37,628 nucleotides of DNA from Planctomycetota bacterium (GTDB lineage Bacteria; Planctomycetota; MHYJ01; WSZJ01), in assembly GCA_021413805.1 (NCBI GenBank), contig JAIOPR010000232.1, forward strand, positions 1-37,628, written 5' to 3'. Both the position numbers and the translations under genes were made by a program. Positions within the stretch are counted from its first letter, which is position 1. Every line of letters begins with the position of its first letter. Below, in pieces: positions 16,121-24,027 of the stretch. The notes beneath the pieces are model-generated. The model was not told the DNA's origin and did not search any database. It worked only from the letters and a program-made list of their open reading frames with translations.

Positions 16121-17649
16121 TCCGCCTTCTGCACCGGCGACTTCAGCGAGTACACGATCGACTTCTCGTCCTCGAACAGCCTTTCCAGCAGCGCGTCTTC
16201 GCACATCCGCACCTGCCGCGGGACTTCCTTCGTCACGATCAGCACTTCCGTGTCGAACGTCGCCGCAAACTCCTCGGGGTCCAGCGGCTGCCGACCCGTG
16301 CGGACCTCTTCCCAGTACCGGATGCGCGCCGGGTCGGTGACGAGCATGAACGCGGGGTCGAGGCCGTTGATGAAATGGTGGTCGGGGTCGTAGGCGAAGA
16401 GCTGGACGAAGTCGCCCCAGTTGAGATGGCCGACGTTGGCGCCGGCGGGGAGGTGGGCGCGGGTCCAGCGGGCGGCGCCGGCGAGGACGGGGCCTTTGCA
16501 GCGGCGGGATTCCTCGACGGAGCGGTCGATCGTGCGCCAGTGGGTGGCGCCGAGAAGCGCGACGGCGAGGGCGGCGCCCCACGCGACGGCCCCGGGGCGT
16601 GTTTTCCACCACCCCGAGAGTTTGTCGGCGTCCACGAGGTCGCTCACGGCCGAAGCGACGAGCCAGACGGCGGCAGGGGCGAAGTACTCGATGAAGCGCC
16701 CCGAGAGGCAGTAGAGGCCGAAACAGGCGAGGGCGATGAAGAGGAGCGAGAAGGTGCGTGCGGAGAGGAGCTGGCGGCGGGCGGAGACGACGGAGAGGAT
16801 CGTCCCCGCGATCATCGAAATAAAAACACCGGTGGACTCGAACACCAGCGAGCGCGTCGGCACCGCGTCGAACTCGTCCCCCCACGTCAGCCCCGACGAC
16901 GCGCCGCCCCACGTCTGCTGCAGCACGACGACGTTCTGCACCCACCACATGTGCAGCGAGTTCGGCGAGTACGGGTGAATTACCAGCCCCGCGAACACCC
17001 CCACCGCCGCCGCTGCGACCCCGCGCCACTCCCGTTTCCCTTCGTGAATCCACATCGCCGCCGCGTGCGCCATCGCGATCGCCACCAGCATGTGCGGCGC
17101 CGCGTACGACCAGGCGTACAGGAACCCGCAGACCGCGAGCCACTTCCATTTTCCTTTGAGGAGAAGCGCCGTTCCCGCGATGAAGAACCCGATCGAGAGC
17201 ACGTGCGCCCGGCATTCGCAGAGGCGGTATAGGAAATGGCTGCCGGATCCGGCGAGGGCGAGGGCCCAGACCGGCGGGGCGCGGACGCCGGTGTACCGCA
17301 TCGCGAACCCGAACGCGGCGATCACCGCGCCGGCCAGGAGCCACGCGGCGAATTTCGCGTGGGCGACCATCGTGGTTTCGTCGCGGCAGAACGGCACGAG
17401 CCAGGCGTGGAAGAGGACTTCCTTGTCGGAGAAGTGGTTTTTCCAGAATGAGAACTGGGTCCACGCGAATTCCCGCGAGAGGCCGCGCGAAGGGAGGAGG
17501 TTGGCGTAGCGGGCGTGGTAGTACCCGTCGCGGCTCAGCATGTGCGGCGTCGCGAACTGCACCGCGCGCAATTCGATCGCGACGACCAGTGCAACGGCGC
17601 ACGAGAGGATCGCGCCGAGCGCCTTGACACGCGACACCGGCTCGCTCAT
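16117..17649 (-). CDS. STT3-like GT-C membrane protein (putative glycosyltransferase)
   Basis: A 510-residue polytopic membrane protein with about 10-12 helices. Just after the first helix comes SRDGYYHARY (about 39-48), which matches the D-x-x-Y-H-x-R motif of the first outer loop of STT3/GT-C enzymes. FWKNHFSDKEVLFH (about 69-81) is also typical. After the last helix a soluble tail holds NWGDFVQLFAYDPDHHFING, similar to a motif seen in bacterial STT3-like proteins. GT-C enzymes move sugars from lipid carriers to proteins or glycans outside the membrane; whether this one is an oligosaccharyltransferase is not proven. The family's WWD motif was not found in full. The start at 17649 overlaps the stop of the SRPBCC gene (ATGA). 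Confidence 0.75.
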   Translation of the reverse strand: MSEPVSRVKALGAILSCAVALVVAIELRAVQFATPHMLSRDGYYHARYANLLPSRGLSREFAWTQFSFWKNHFSDKEVLFHAWLVPFCRDETTMVAHAKFAAWLLAGAVIAAFGFAMRYTGVRAPPVWALALAGSGSHFLYRLCECRAHVLSIGFFIAGTALLLKGKWKWLAVCGFLYAWSYAAPHMLVAIAMAHAAAMWIHEGKREWRGVAAAAVGVFAGLVIHPYSPNSLHMWWVQNVVVLQQTWGGASSGLTWGDEFDAVPTRSLVFESTGVFISMIAGTILSVVSARRQLLSARTFSLLFIALACFGLYCLSGRFIEYFAPAAVWLVASAVSDLVDADKLSGWWKTRPGAVAWGAALAVALLGATHWRTIDRSVEESRRCKGPVLAGAARWTRAHLPAGANVGHLNWGDFVQLFAYDPDHHFINGLDPAFMLVTDPARIRYWEEVRTGRQPLDPEEFAATFDTEVLIVTKEVPRQVRMCEDALLERLFEDEKSIVYSLKSPVQKAD

Positions 17650-18095
17650 CGAGCGACCTCTTCCAGGTATTTCTCCAGCCCAACGAACGCCTTTCGCATC
17701 ACCGCCGCATGCTTCGCCGCGAAGTCCTTCGCGTTCAGGAAATGCTCCGCGATCAGCGACGGATGCACCGGCAGGTCGCTCTTGTAGCTCAGCCGCGTGT
17801 CCGCTTCGATTTCCTCCAGCGACCAGCGGCCCTGCCCCGCATACAGCTCCGAGCGGAAGGCCCACTCCATCGACTTGCCCGCTTCGTAGCGAACGACTTC
17901 CGCGGTGAAGCGGTGTTTCGCGATCAGGACTTCGAGCTTGGAAGCGACGAGCCCGGGAATGAGCTGCAGGATGCGGAAACGGACTTCGCGGGGGAACCAG
18001 CGGTTGTAGCTTTCGAAGTCTGCGAGCACGCGGAAGACGGCCGCGGGGCTGCGGTTTTCGATGAGGCGGGAGTCGTCGGTCGTGTACCGGCGCAT
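17646..18095 (-). CDS. SRPBCC (START-like/polyketide cyclase fold) protein
   Basis: A 149-residue protein. The pattern IENRSPAAVFRVLADFESYNRWFPR (about 12-36) followed by beta strands and a long C-terminal helix is the SRPBCC fold. Such proteins hold a hydrophobic ligand in a cavity; the COQ10/cyclase type is the best match by eye. It has no signal peptide. It is coupled to the downstream GT-C gene, so it may carry a lipid or act in the same surface-glycan pathway (inference). The start at 18095 is the only suitable one. The start faces a 317-base intergenic repeat region. Confidence 0.8.
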   Translation of the reverse strand: MRRYTTDDSRLIENRSPAAVFRVLADFESYNRWFPREVRFRILQLIPGLVASKLEVLIAKHRFTAEVVRYEAGKSMEWAFRSELYAGQGRWSLEEIEADTRLSYKSDLPVHPSLIAEHFLNAKDFAAKHAAVMRKAFVGLEKYLEEVAR

Positions 18096-18149
18096 GCACG
18101 GAGGATACGCGAAATGCCGCGGTCCGACATTGTCCGCGGTTCCTGCAAA

Positions 18150-18343
18150 AAAACGGCATCACACGGAACGCACTGAGGGACGGAGGGACACGGAAGAAGG
18201 CGACACGGGGTGTGCGCATTCCATAAAAACCCAACGACAATCTCAAAATTCAGTAAGCATGAAACTTCTCGACCTCGTCTCGCCGTCTTCGGTGCCCCTC
18301 CGTCCCTCAGTGATTTCCGTGTTAGGTCGTTTTGCCTTTCTGA
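18150..18343. repeat. Long imperfect inverted repeat between the SRPBCC gene and xylA
   Basis: The gap between divergent genes is filled by two inverted arms of about 60 bases. CACTGAGGGACGGAGGG (18171-18187) is the exact reverse complement of 18296-18312, and flanking words also match with few changes (CACGGAA..., GAAGACGGCGA...). The centre (about 18217-18275) is AT-richer. Bases 18159-18175 also recur, inverted, at 12641-12657. No coding potential is seen. Confidence 0.8.
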
Positions 18344-18412
18344 CTTTCACCAGGCGATCTGCCGCACCTTTTCAGGCGAGTTGTTCCCGGTCTCTCGCGG
18401 TATCGTGCGCCC

Positions 18413-19582
18413 ATGACGAACACCTACCAGCCTCACAGCGACAACCGCTTCACCTTCGGCCTCTGGACCGTCGGCAACACGGGGCGCGACCCGTTCGGGG
18501 CGCCGGTGCGCAAGGCGCTTTCGCCGGTGGAAATCGTCCGGCTGCTCGCGGAGGTCGGCGCGTACGGCGTGAACTTTCACGACGACGACCTCGTCCCGAT
18601 CGACGCGACGCCCGCGGCTCGGAAAAAGATCATCGCGGACTTCCGGAAGGCGCTCTCCGACACCGGCCTCGTCGTGCCGATGGCCACGACCAACCTGTTC
18701 GGCGACCCCGCTTTCCGCGACGGCGCCTTCACCAGCAACGACCCCCACGTCCGCGCTTACGCACTTCAAAAAACCATGAACGCCATCGACCTCGGCGTCT
18801 CCCTCGGCGCGGGGATTTATGTGTTCTGGGGGGGGCGTGAAGGGACCGAAACCGACGCGGGGAAAAACCTGCTGGACGCGCAGAAGTGGATGCGTGAGGC
18901 GATGAATTTCCTGTGCGGCTACGTGCGCGACCAGAAGTACGCGCTGAAATTCGCGCTGGAGGCGAAGCCGAATGAGCCGCGCGGGGACATTTTCCTCCCG
19001 ACGACCGGCGCGATGCTCGCCTTCATCGAGACGCTCGACCACCCTGAGATGGTCGGCGTCAACCCCGAGGTCGCCCACGAACACATGGCCGGCCTTAATT
19101 TCACCCACGCCGTCGCCCAGGCCTGGGACGCCGGGAAACTCTTCCACATCGACCTCAACGACCAGTCCTTCGGCCGCTACGACCAGGACTTGCGCTTCGG
19201 CTCCCACAACCTCAAGTCCGCGTTTTTCCTCGTGAAGTTCCTCGAGGACGTCGGCTACACCGGCTCGCGGCATTTCGACGCGCACGCCTACCGCACCGCC
19301 GACGAAGACGACGTCAAGGCGTTCGCCGCGGGGTGCATGCGCACCTACCTGATCCTCAAGGAGAAGGCCGCGCAGTTCTGGGAGGACGCCGAAATCCAGG
19401 GCCTCCTCGCCGAGATCGTCGCCGACGACGGCGCGATGGACCGCTTCAAGGGCAAATATTCCCCGGCGAAATCGAAGGCGCTCAAGGCCGAGGCGTTCGA
19501 CCGCGGAGCGCTGGGCCGCCGCGGGCTCCCGTACGAGCGGCTCGACCAGCTCGTCGTCGAACTTCTGATGGGCGTGCGGTGA
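18413..19582 (+). CDS. xylA: Xylose isomerase
   Basis: A 389-residue protein that converts D-xylose to D-xylulose, the first step of xylose use. Length and sequence fit the shorter class of enzymes found in Streptomyces. All catalytic residues are in place: H56 and D59 in NFHDDDL, W139, E183 and K185 in [13 protein letters not shown]219 and H222 in [11 protein letters not shown], then D247, D257, D259 and D289, which together bind two Mg/Mn ions. It is the first gene of an operon that includes the mutarotase-fold gene (TGATG overlap). No clear ribosome site precedes the ATG, and the long inverted repeat lies just upstream. Assignment is secure. Confidence 0.97.
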   Translation: MTNTYQPHSDNRFTFGLWTVGNTGRDPFGAPVRKALSPVEIVRLLAEVGAYGVNFHDDDLVPIDATPAARKKIIADFRKALSDTGLVVPMATTNLFGDPAFRDGAFTSNDPHVRAYALQKTMNAIDLGVSLGAGIYVFWGGREGTETDAGKNLLDAQKWMREAMNFLCGYVRDQKYALKFALEAKPNEPRGDIFLPTTGAMLAFIETLDHPEMVGVNPEVAHEHMAGLNFTHAVAQAWDAGKLFHIDLNDQSFGRYDQDLRFGSHNLKSAFFLVKFLEDVGYTGSRHFDAHAYRTADEDDVKAFAAGCMRTYLILKEKAAQFWEDAEIQGLLAEIVADDGAMDRFKGKYSPAKSKALKAEAFDRGALGRRGLPYERLDQLVVELLMGVR

Positions 19583-20442
19583 TGCCGGAGTTTCTCGGGC
19601 TGCCGTGCGTTGAGTTGAAGAACGAGGCGTTGTCGATGCTGATCACGACGACGGTCGGGCCGCGGATTCTGTCGCTGCGGATTCGCGGCGGGGAAAATCT
19701 TTTCGCGGAAGTGCCGGACATGACGCTGGATTGCCCCGGGGCGGGGAAGTTTCACTTCTGGGGCGGGCATCGGTTTTGGGTTGCGCCGGAAGTCCCCGAA
19801 ATAACGTACTTGCCCGACGACCTCCCGGTCCTGGTCGAGCCGATCCCGGGCGGTTTTGTCATGACGGCGCCGGCGCAGCGGGCTGGAATTCAGAAGGTGA
19901 TGCAGGTCACGCTGGCACCTGAATCGAACTCCTCCGAAGCGGTGGTCTTCGTCAACCACGTCCTCACAAACACCGGAACCCAGGCCCTGACCTGCGCGCC
20001 CTGGGCGATCACCCAGTTCAAACCTGGAGGCAGCGCGCTCCTCCATCCTTCCCGGATTCCCGGGGACGAAGCGGGATTGCAGGCGGATCGCCGATTTTCC
20101 CTCTGGCCTTACACGGACATCCGCAGTCCTTTCATCGAGTGGGGAAACGACTGCACCGTCGTCCATGCCCGCATGAAATCCGGATCCCTGAAGATCGGTT
20201 TCGAGACGGGTGTGCAGCGCTATTTCAGGGACGGGACGGTCTTCTCGAAATCCATCCATCCCCTCACGGCGGAGCGGGGAAGTTCCTGCGAGTGCTACTG
20301 CAACGATCGCTTCCTCGAACTCGAAACCCTCGCCCCTTCGTCCACGCTTCAGCCCGGCGAATCCGCCTCGCACCGGGAGGTCTGGACTGTACGGACCGGC
20401 GTGGCCATCGACGACGTGATGCCGCCGCAGGGAGCGCGTTGA
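19582..20442 (+). CDS. Aldose-mutarotase-fold protein (DUF4380-like)
   Basis: A 286-residue cytoplasmic protein starting at the ATG inside the xylA stop (TGATG). The sequence is beta-rich. Features include an N-terminal strand (MLITTTVGPRILSLRI), a GGHRFWVAPE loop (about 56-65), and CAPWAITQFKPGG (about 142-154). These fit the galactose mutarotase-like/DUF4380 fold of sugar-binding proteins. Its place after xylA suggests it interconverts anomers or binds a sugar in the xylose pathway (inference). The catalytic His/Glu pair of classical aldose 1-epimerases was not identified with confidence. The next reading frame, one base after its stop, is a broken xylB start. Confidence 0.75.
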   Translation: MPEFLGLPCVELKNEALSMLITTTVGPRILSLRIRGGENLFAEVPDMTLDCPGAGKFHFWGGHRFWVAPEVPEITYLPDDLPVLVEPIPGGFVMTAPAQRAGIQKVMQVTLAPESNSSEAVVFVNHVLTNTGTQALTCAPWAITQFKPGGSALLHPSRIPGDEAGLQADRRFSLWPYTDIRSPFIEWGNDCTVVHARMKSGSLKIGFETGVQRYFRDGTVFSKSIHPLTAERGSSCECYCNDRFLELETLAPSSTLQPGESASHREVWTVRTGVAIDDVMPPQGAR

Positions 20443-20443
20443 G

Positions 20444-20611
20444 ATGCGGACTTTCATCGGCCTCGACGTCTCCACGACCGCGACAGAGGCGTTTCTCATC
20501 GACGCCGCCGGCGCAGAGCAGGGCGCTCGCGGCGGAAAGGGCGGTTTCGAAGTTCCTATTGCTGAAGACCACGGGCGAAGCGGAGAAGCCGGTGAAGAAG
20601 GGAGGCTGTAA
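20444..20611 (+). pseudogene. Truncated second xylB (first 24 codons only)
   Basis: The ATG at 20444, one base after the mutarotase-fold gene, encodes MRTFIGLDVSTTATEAFLID, then AAGA. This matches the N-terminus of the intact xylB (MPVFLGIDVSTTATKALLID) at 24110, at roughly 78 per cent DNA identity over the first 72 bases (hand alignment). Similarity stops at base 20515, where the 54-bp direct repeat takes over. The frame then runs through unrelated sequence (EQGARGGKGGFEVP) to a stop at 20609. The peptide would be 55 residues and inactive as a kinase. Its end supplies the Shine-Dalgarno for the next gene. It is best read as the stump of a xylB that once followed the mutarotase-fold gene. Confidence 0.85.
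20510..20563 (+). repeat. 54-bp direct repeat, left copy
   Basis: This segment recurs at 24028-24081 in the same orientation with one mismatch (base 20553 T, base 24071 A). It begins within the last codons of the truncated xylB and ends at CCTATTGCT. It does not derive from the intact xylB coding sequence, so it marks the edge of the inserted or rearranged block. Confidence 0.92.
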
Positions 20612-21214
20612 TTGACTGAAGCCAGCCCGCCGGACGAACCCTTCCTCGTACCCTCGCCGGAGGATTTTGCGGTCGACGACTTCGACGACCCGACGCCGCC
20701 GGGTTCGACGCGGAAAGTGTGGCGCGTCGCCGCCATCGCATTCGGGGTGCTCTCTCTTCCGGGATTGGTGTTCTCGGCCTGGTGGTTTCACCGCGCCGAG
20801 GAAGGGAGGAACTGGCCGACGATCGAGGGACTGGTCATCGGTGGACAAACGACCCTGTCCTCCAACCCGAAAACCCCCGGCTGGAGACCCCACTTCCAGT
20901 ACACGTTTCGGGTGAATGGCGAAAAGTACACCTCGTTCAACTACTTCCTGCTCGGAGAAGTGGGAATGAGCGACGAGGAGAACTCCTCTCTTCATCTCAG
21001 GTACTTTGAAAACCCCTCCTGCCGCGTCCACTACAATCCCGTCGACCCTCAAGACTGTTTTCTTGAGGAAGGATCCGACGCGATGGGTTGGGTTTTCGGA
21101 GCAGTGAGTCTCGTCTTCCTGGTGCTGGTCTCCGGGTTTTGCCTCCATATGTCGATTACGGCTACCGATCCCGCGACGGAATCGGTGGCGAACCTCGGAG
21201 GGACTCCGCGTTAA
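20612..21214 (+). CDS. DUF3592 membrane protein
   Basis: A 200-residue protein with a TTG start at 20612. The unusual start is supported by a strong GGGAGG six bases upstream, lying in the end of the truncated xylB frame. An acidic N-terminal region (about 1-32) precedes a membrane helix (about 38-58, VAAIAFGVLSLPGLVFSAWW). An outer domain of about 100 residues follows, with WPTIEGLVIGG, FQYTFRVNGEKYTS and YNPVDPQDCFLE, the pattern of DUF3592 proteins. A second helix (about 158-178) closes it. The role of DUF3592 is unknown. Its codons look less GC-biased than those of the xyl genes, and it lies inside the repeat-bounded block, which suggests it arrived with that block. Confidence 0.8.
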   Translation: MTEASPPDEPFLVPSPEDFAVDDFDDPTPPGSTRKVWRVAAIAFGVLSLPGLVFSAWWFHRAEEGRNWPTIEGLVIGGQTTLSSNPKTPGWRPHFQYTFRVNGEKYTSFNYFLLGEVGMSDEENSSLHLRYFENPSCRVHYNPVDPQDCFLEEGSDAMGWVFGAVSLVFLVLVSGFCLHMSITATDPATESVANLGGTPR

Positions 21215-21226
21215 TCCGTCCTCGCG

Positions 21227-21541
21227 ATGACGTCAGAATCACCCCGCAGTCTTGCCCTCCGTCTCGCGCGAACGCATGGCCCACTGCGCCCGGTGGTGCC
21301 GCGGGCGACGAAGAATTTCCTGAAGTGCGGCATCCTCGACTACGGGTTCGCGCGCATCAGGTGCGCCGAGTGCGGGGACGAGTACCTGCTCGCGCACTCC
21401 TGCAAGAGCCCCTGCCTTTGCCCTTCGTGCCAGAAGAAGCGGCAGGTGCAGTTCGGGGAATTCGTGGCGACGGAGCTGATGGAGAAAGTCCCGCACCGGC
21501 ACGTGGTCCTGTCGGTTCCTCGTCGGCTGCGCCCATTCTCC
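21227..21541 (+). pseudogene. IS91-family transposase, N-terminal remnant
   Basis: Residues from FLKCGILDYGFARIRCAECG through HSCKSPCLCPSCQKKR to HRHVVLSVPRRLRPF match the N-terminal zinc-binding domain of IS91-family (HUH/Y2) transposases: paired CxxC and CxxxxxCxxC cysteines followed by the conserved LSVP-RLR strand. After about base 21541 the similarity ends and the frame runs into unrelated DNA, so the catalytic His-hydrophobe-His and Tyr motifs are absent. Full-length proteins of this family have about 350-500 residues. The matching C-terminal end of such a protein occurs 2.3 kb downstream on the same strand. Confidence 0.8.
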
Positions 21542-21585
21542 CGAGGGGACCGTAGTCGACTGCCGAGGCGTGCGCGAGCCGCTTG

Positions 21586-21783
21586 CTCCTTCTCGACGAT
21601 GTCCGTGACCTCGCCCACCGACCGCACGAACAGGTCCGTCGATTCCAGAAGCGGCGTCCGCATCTCGCGGTACCCGTACGTCTCCGAAATGCGGTGCGCG
21701 GCGTCCTCGACCCGGCGCCACGCGGGGAGGCGGTCGGGGATGTGATCTTCGAATCCGAGGGGGGCTTGAATCCTGGGGGCGGG
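21586..21783 (-). pseudogene. Histidyl-tRNA synthetase (hisS) 5' fragment, antisense
   Basis: On the minus strand this stretch encodes PRIQAPLGFEDHIPDRLPAW, then RRVEDAAHRISETYGYREMR and TPLLESTDLFVRSVGEVTDI, ending VEKE. This is the N-terminus of histidyl-tRNA synthetase, including the motif 1 region. No start codon precedes it in frame (a TAG lies three codons upstream of PRIQ), and after VEKE the sequence departs from the family. About 60 of more than 420 residues remain, so it is a displaced fragment and a functional hisS must lie elsewhere. It lies directly after the IS91 remnant. Confidence 0.8.
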
Positions 21784-21884
21784 ACTCTACTTGATCCGGA
21801 GAGGGGCGGAAAAGATCGGGGGACGCGGGACGATGTTCGCCTACAATCACCGGAACGCGCCGGCTCGGCGCCGGGAGAACAGCC

Positions 21885-23717
21885 ATGACTCATTCATCAA
21901 AAACCCCTTCGGTCTGCCGCATTCTCGCGGCGGGAGTCCTGCTGGCGTCGGCGGCCATTCCGGCAATCGCCCAGGAGCCCAGCCCGGACACCGCTCCCGT
22001 CACGATTCCGCCCGGGGCCGTGATCACCAACGCCTGGATCGAAGAGGGAACGGGACTTCCCGGCTACGTCGCAACCCTGAAGGAGAAGCGCCATGTCCGC
22101 CTGGGAGGGAAGGAATACGACGTGGAGCGGGAGCGCCAGCCCGACGTCAAGCCAGGCTCCCACCGGGCGTTCTACGACAGGTCCATCCTTGACCTGCCGG
22201 GCACCAGTCTCTACCTCCTCGAAGGGCCGGGGAAACTGAGGGACGCGCTGGCACTTCCCCCGACAAAGGCCGACGACGTCACTCACTTCTGGTTCGGGCC
22301 GGATGGCAGGATCGTCGCCTACCTCGCGGTCAAGGGGCTCGTGTACACGGCGGTGATCGGGAAGAAGGAACTCGCGTGCAAGGGAGAGGCAAAGCTCTAT
22401 CCGTTTGCCGAAGGAAGCGATGATGGGCGATCCTTCAGGCTCACGGACGATTCGGGAACCCGCGTCGTCGTGAATGGCACCACGACGCAGATCCCAAAAT
22501 TTGCCCAGAATCTCACCTTGAGTGAGGGCGGCCGAAAAGTGGCGTATGAACTCGAGATCCGGGAAAACCTGGAGGGTCTGTTCGTCAACGGCTCGAAGGT
22601 CGTGGAGAAGCGCATTCTCCGGCGCTGGGGCTTCGATCCGGGCGGAGGTCTTTACTACTCCTTTTCTGACGCGGACGAGCGCGGCGATATGTTCTGGGGC
22701 GACGCGAAGCTCTCATGGAAGGGCAAGGAGTGCTGTCCCCCGGGGACTGAACTGAGCGGGAAGGGGATCTGGTTCAGCCCGGATGGAAAGCGGATCGCCT
22801 TCACCCTGGACCAGTTCAAGAGGCTGGCGGCAGGCGTCAAGCGGGCGGACGACCCGAGAGCGAAAGAGGCTGAAAAGAACAGATACCAGCTCTTCATTGA
22901 TTCCAAACCTGTCCACACGTTTGCCCATGATGGTGCAATTGCGAACTTCGTCCCGTCCACGGATGTCTGTTTCAGCAAGGACGGCAGGAAGGTCGCCTGG
23001 ACAGCGAAGGACGGAGCCTCAACATTTGTCCACATTGAAGGACGCAAGAGCGAGGCCTACTCGGGCATCGATTGGATGCTCTATTCTGACGACGGCCAGC
23101 TCGTATTTGCAGCGGCCAAGGGAGCCGGCAAGGTGCTGGTCATCGACTTCGTCGAGAAGGAGACCTTCGATTCCCTGACCGGCGCCCCGCTGTTCTCGCC
23201 GGACGGGAAGAAATTCGCGCTCATTGCGAAACGTGCCGGGAAATCCATCGTCTTCGACGGGGGGGTCGCGGGACCGCCTTTCGCCGAGGTGGCGACTCCA
23301 CGGTATTCAACCAAGGGAGAAATCTACTACCTCGCGGCGGTCGGCGCCGACCGCGTCGTTATGGCGGGGGACAAGGAAATCGCCCGCGCAAAATACGCGC
23401 AGGGTGAAGTAGATCGTGGCCCCGCCTTCGCGTTTATCCTTTGGACAGATGGGACGACCCGGGAATTCATCGTCGTCACGGAGCGGGGCGTTAGAACCTT
23501 CGGAAGCGAGCCGCTCTTTCTGCCCGGGGGAAATGACCTCACCTACTGGGCGAAGCAGTCCGGAAAGGACTCCAGCAAGCTGATGCTGGTCTCCGGCGAG
23601 TTCGAGCAGGAACTGCCCTTCGACCACGTGTATTCATGCTCGAAGCAAGGGGACGAGATCACCGTCGTCGGTTCCGCAGGCACGACGCTCTCGGTCCAGA
23701 AGATCAAGGTGAAGTAG
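21885..23717 (+). CDS. Secreted beta-propeller (PD40-like) protein within the inserted block
   Basis: A 610-residue protein. The ATG at 21885 follows GGGAG by 7 bases. The signal peptide covers about residues 1-30 (ILAAGVLLASAAIPAIA). Mature blades show WFGPDGRIVAYLAVKG, FSPDGKRIAFTLDQF, FSKDGRKVAWTAKDG and FSPDGKKFALIAKRAGKS, the PD40/TolB-type repeat, with perhaps 6-8 blades. No catalytic motif was found. It is not closely similar to the two tandem propellers at 5-10 kb and lacks their helical N-terminal segment. The codons look less GC-rich than the xyl genes. It lies between the N- and C-terminal remnants of an IS91-type transposase, so it may be cargo. A TACAAT -10-like box lies at 21842-21847. 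Confidence 0.82.
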   Translation: MTHSSKTPSVCRILAAGVLLASAAIPAIAQEPSPDTAPVTIPPGAVITNAWIEEGTGLPGYVATLKEKRHVRLGGKEYDVERERQPDVKPGSHRAFYDRSILDLPGTSLYLLEGPGKLRDALALPPTKADDVTHFWFGPDGRIVAYLAVKGLVYTAVIGKKELACKGEAKLYPFAEGSDDGRSFRLTDDSGTRVVVNGTTTQIPKFAQNLTLSEGGRKVAYELEIRENLEGLFVNGSKVVEKRILRRWGFDPGGGLYYSFSDADERGDMFWGDAKLSWKGKECCPPGTELSGKGIWFSPDGKRIAFTLDQFKRLAAGVKRADDPRAKEAEKNRYQLFIDSKPVHTFAHDGAIANFVPSTDVCFSKDGRKVAWTAKDGASTFVHIEGRKSEAYSGIDWMLYSDDGQLVFAAAKGAGKVLVIDFVEKETFDSLTGAPLFSPDGKKFALIAKRAGKSIVFDGGVAGPPFAEVATPRYSTKGEIYYLAAVGADRVVMAGDKEIARAKYAQGEVDRGPAFAFILWTDGTTREFIVVTERGVRTFGSEPLFLPGGNDLTYWAKQSGKDSSKLMLVSGEFEQELPFDHVYSCSKQGDEITVVGSAGTTLSVQKIKVK

Positions 23718-23723
23718 TTCGGC

Positions 23724-23793
23724 CGGCGCGGGCGCCATGCACGAACGCGAGCGAGACGCCGTCGGGGGAGAGGCGGAGGTTATCGGAAGAAGC
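23724..23793 (-). pseudogene. Possible PD40 blade fragment, antisense
   Basis: On the minus strand the bases encode ASSDNLRLSPDGVSLAFVHG, a typical single PD40/TolB blade core (LSPDG, then a beta strand). It has no start and ends within a few codons, so it is likely a piece of another propeller or kinase gene. A single short match is weak evidence. Confidence 0.4.
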
Positions 23794-23818
23794 GCGGGCT
23801 CCTGGCGCCCGACGCGCC

Positions 23819-23941
23819 CACTCGATCTACAAGATTCTGCGGCACCTTGGCCTGCTCGCCGCGCCGGAGGAATCGAGAGCGCCGCCCGCGAGCGGCCCTC
23901 CCGCCGCAGATGGGCTGGTTCGGAGGCGACGCAGGGAATAG
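23819..23941 (+). pseudogene. IS91-family transposase, C-terminal remnant
   Basis: The frame encodes HSIYKILRHLGLLAAPEESR followed by an Ala/Pro-rich tail to the stop at 23939. IS91-family transposases commonly end with an I..IL.HLGL helix and a short Ala/Pro-rich tail, so this is taken as their C-terminus. It lies on the same strand and in the right order relative to the N-terminal remnant at 21227, as if one transposase gene had lost its middle and gained 2.3 kb of other DNA. Confidence 0.6.
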
Positions 23942-23986
23942 AATGGGCGTTCGTGAAGCGTTCCCACTCCATCAGACCCGCCGGAC

Positions 23987-24020
23987 GTCCCGGATCGCCC
24001 CCCGGGGGGCGGTCCGGGAC
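23987..24020. other. 34-bp near-perfect palindrome (hairpin) beside the right direct repeat
   Basis: GTCCCGGATCGCCCCCC (23987-24003) faces GGGGGGCGGTCCGGGAC (24004-24020), a 17-bp inverted repeat with one mismatch and no loop spacer. It has no T-tract on either strand, so it is not a typical intrinsic terminator. It lies 8 bp before the right copy of the direct repeat and after the transposase C-terminal remnant. Subterminal hairpins occur at IS91-type ends, so it may be an element end (inference). Confidence 0.6.
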
Positions 24021-24027
24021 GGCCGCT

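Noticed and set aside
18401-18406. TATCGT as a -10 box for xylA
   Set aside because: Only a poor -35 (TTGTTC) at a 14-base spacing is present, too short for sigma-70, so no promoter is called.
21545-21585. Segment reading DYGPLGR on the minus strand as a glycyl-tRNA synthetase piece
   Set aside because: Only about seven residues match and the flanks do not fit that family; it is left as unassigned filler between the IS91 and hisS remnants.
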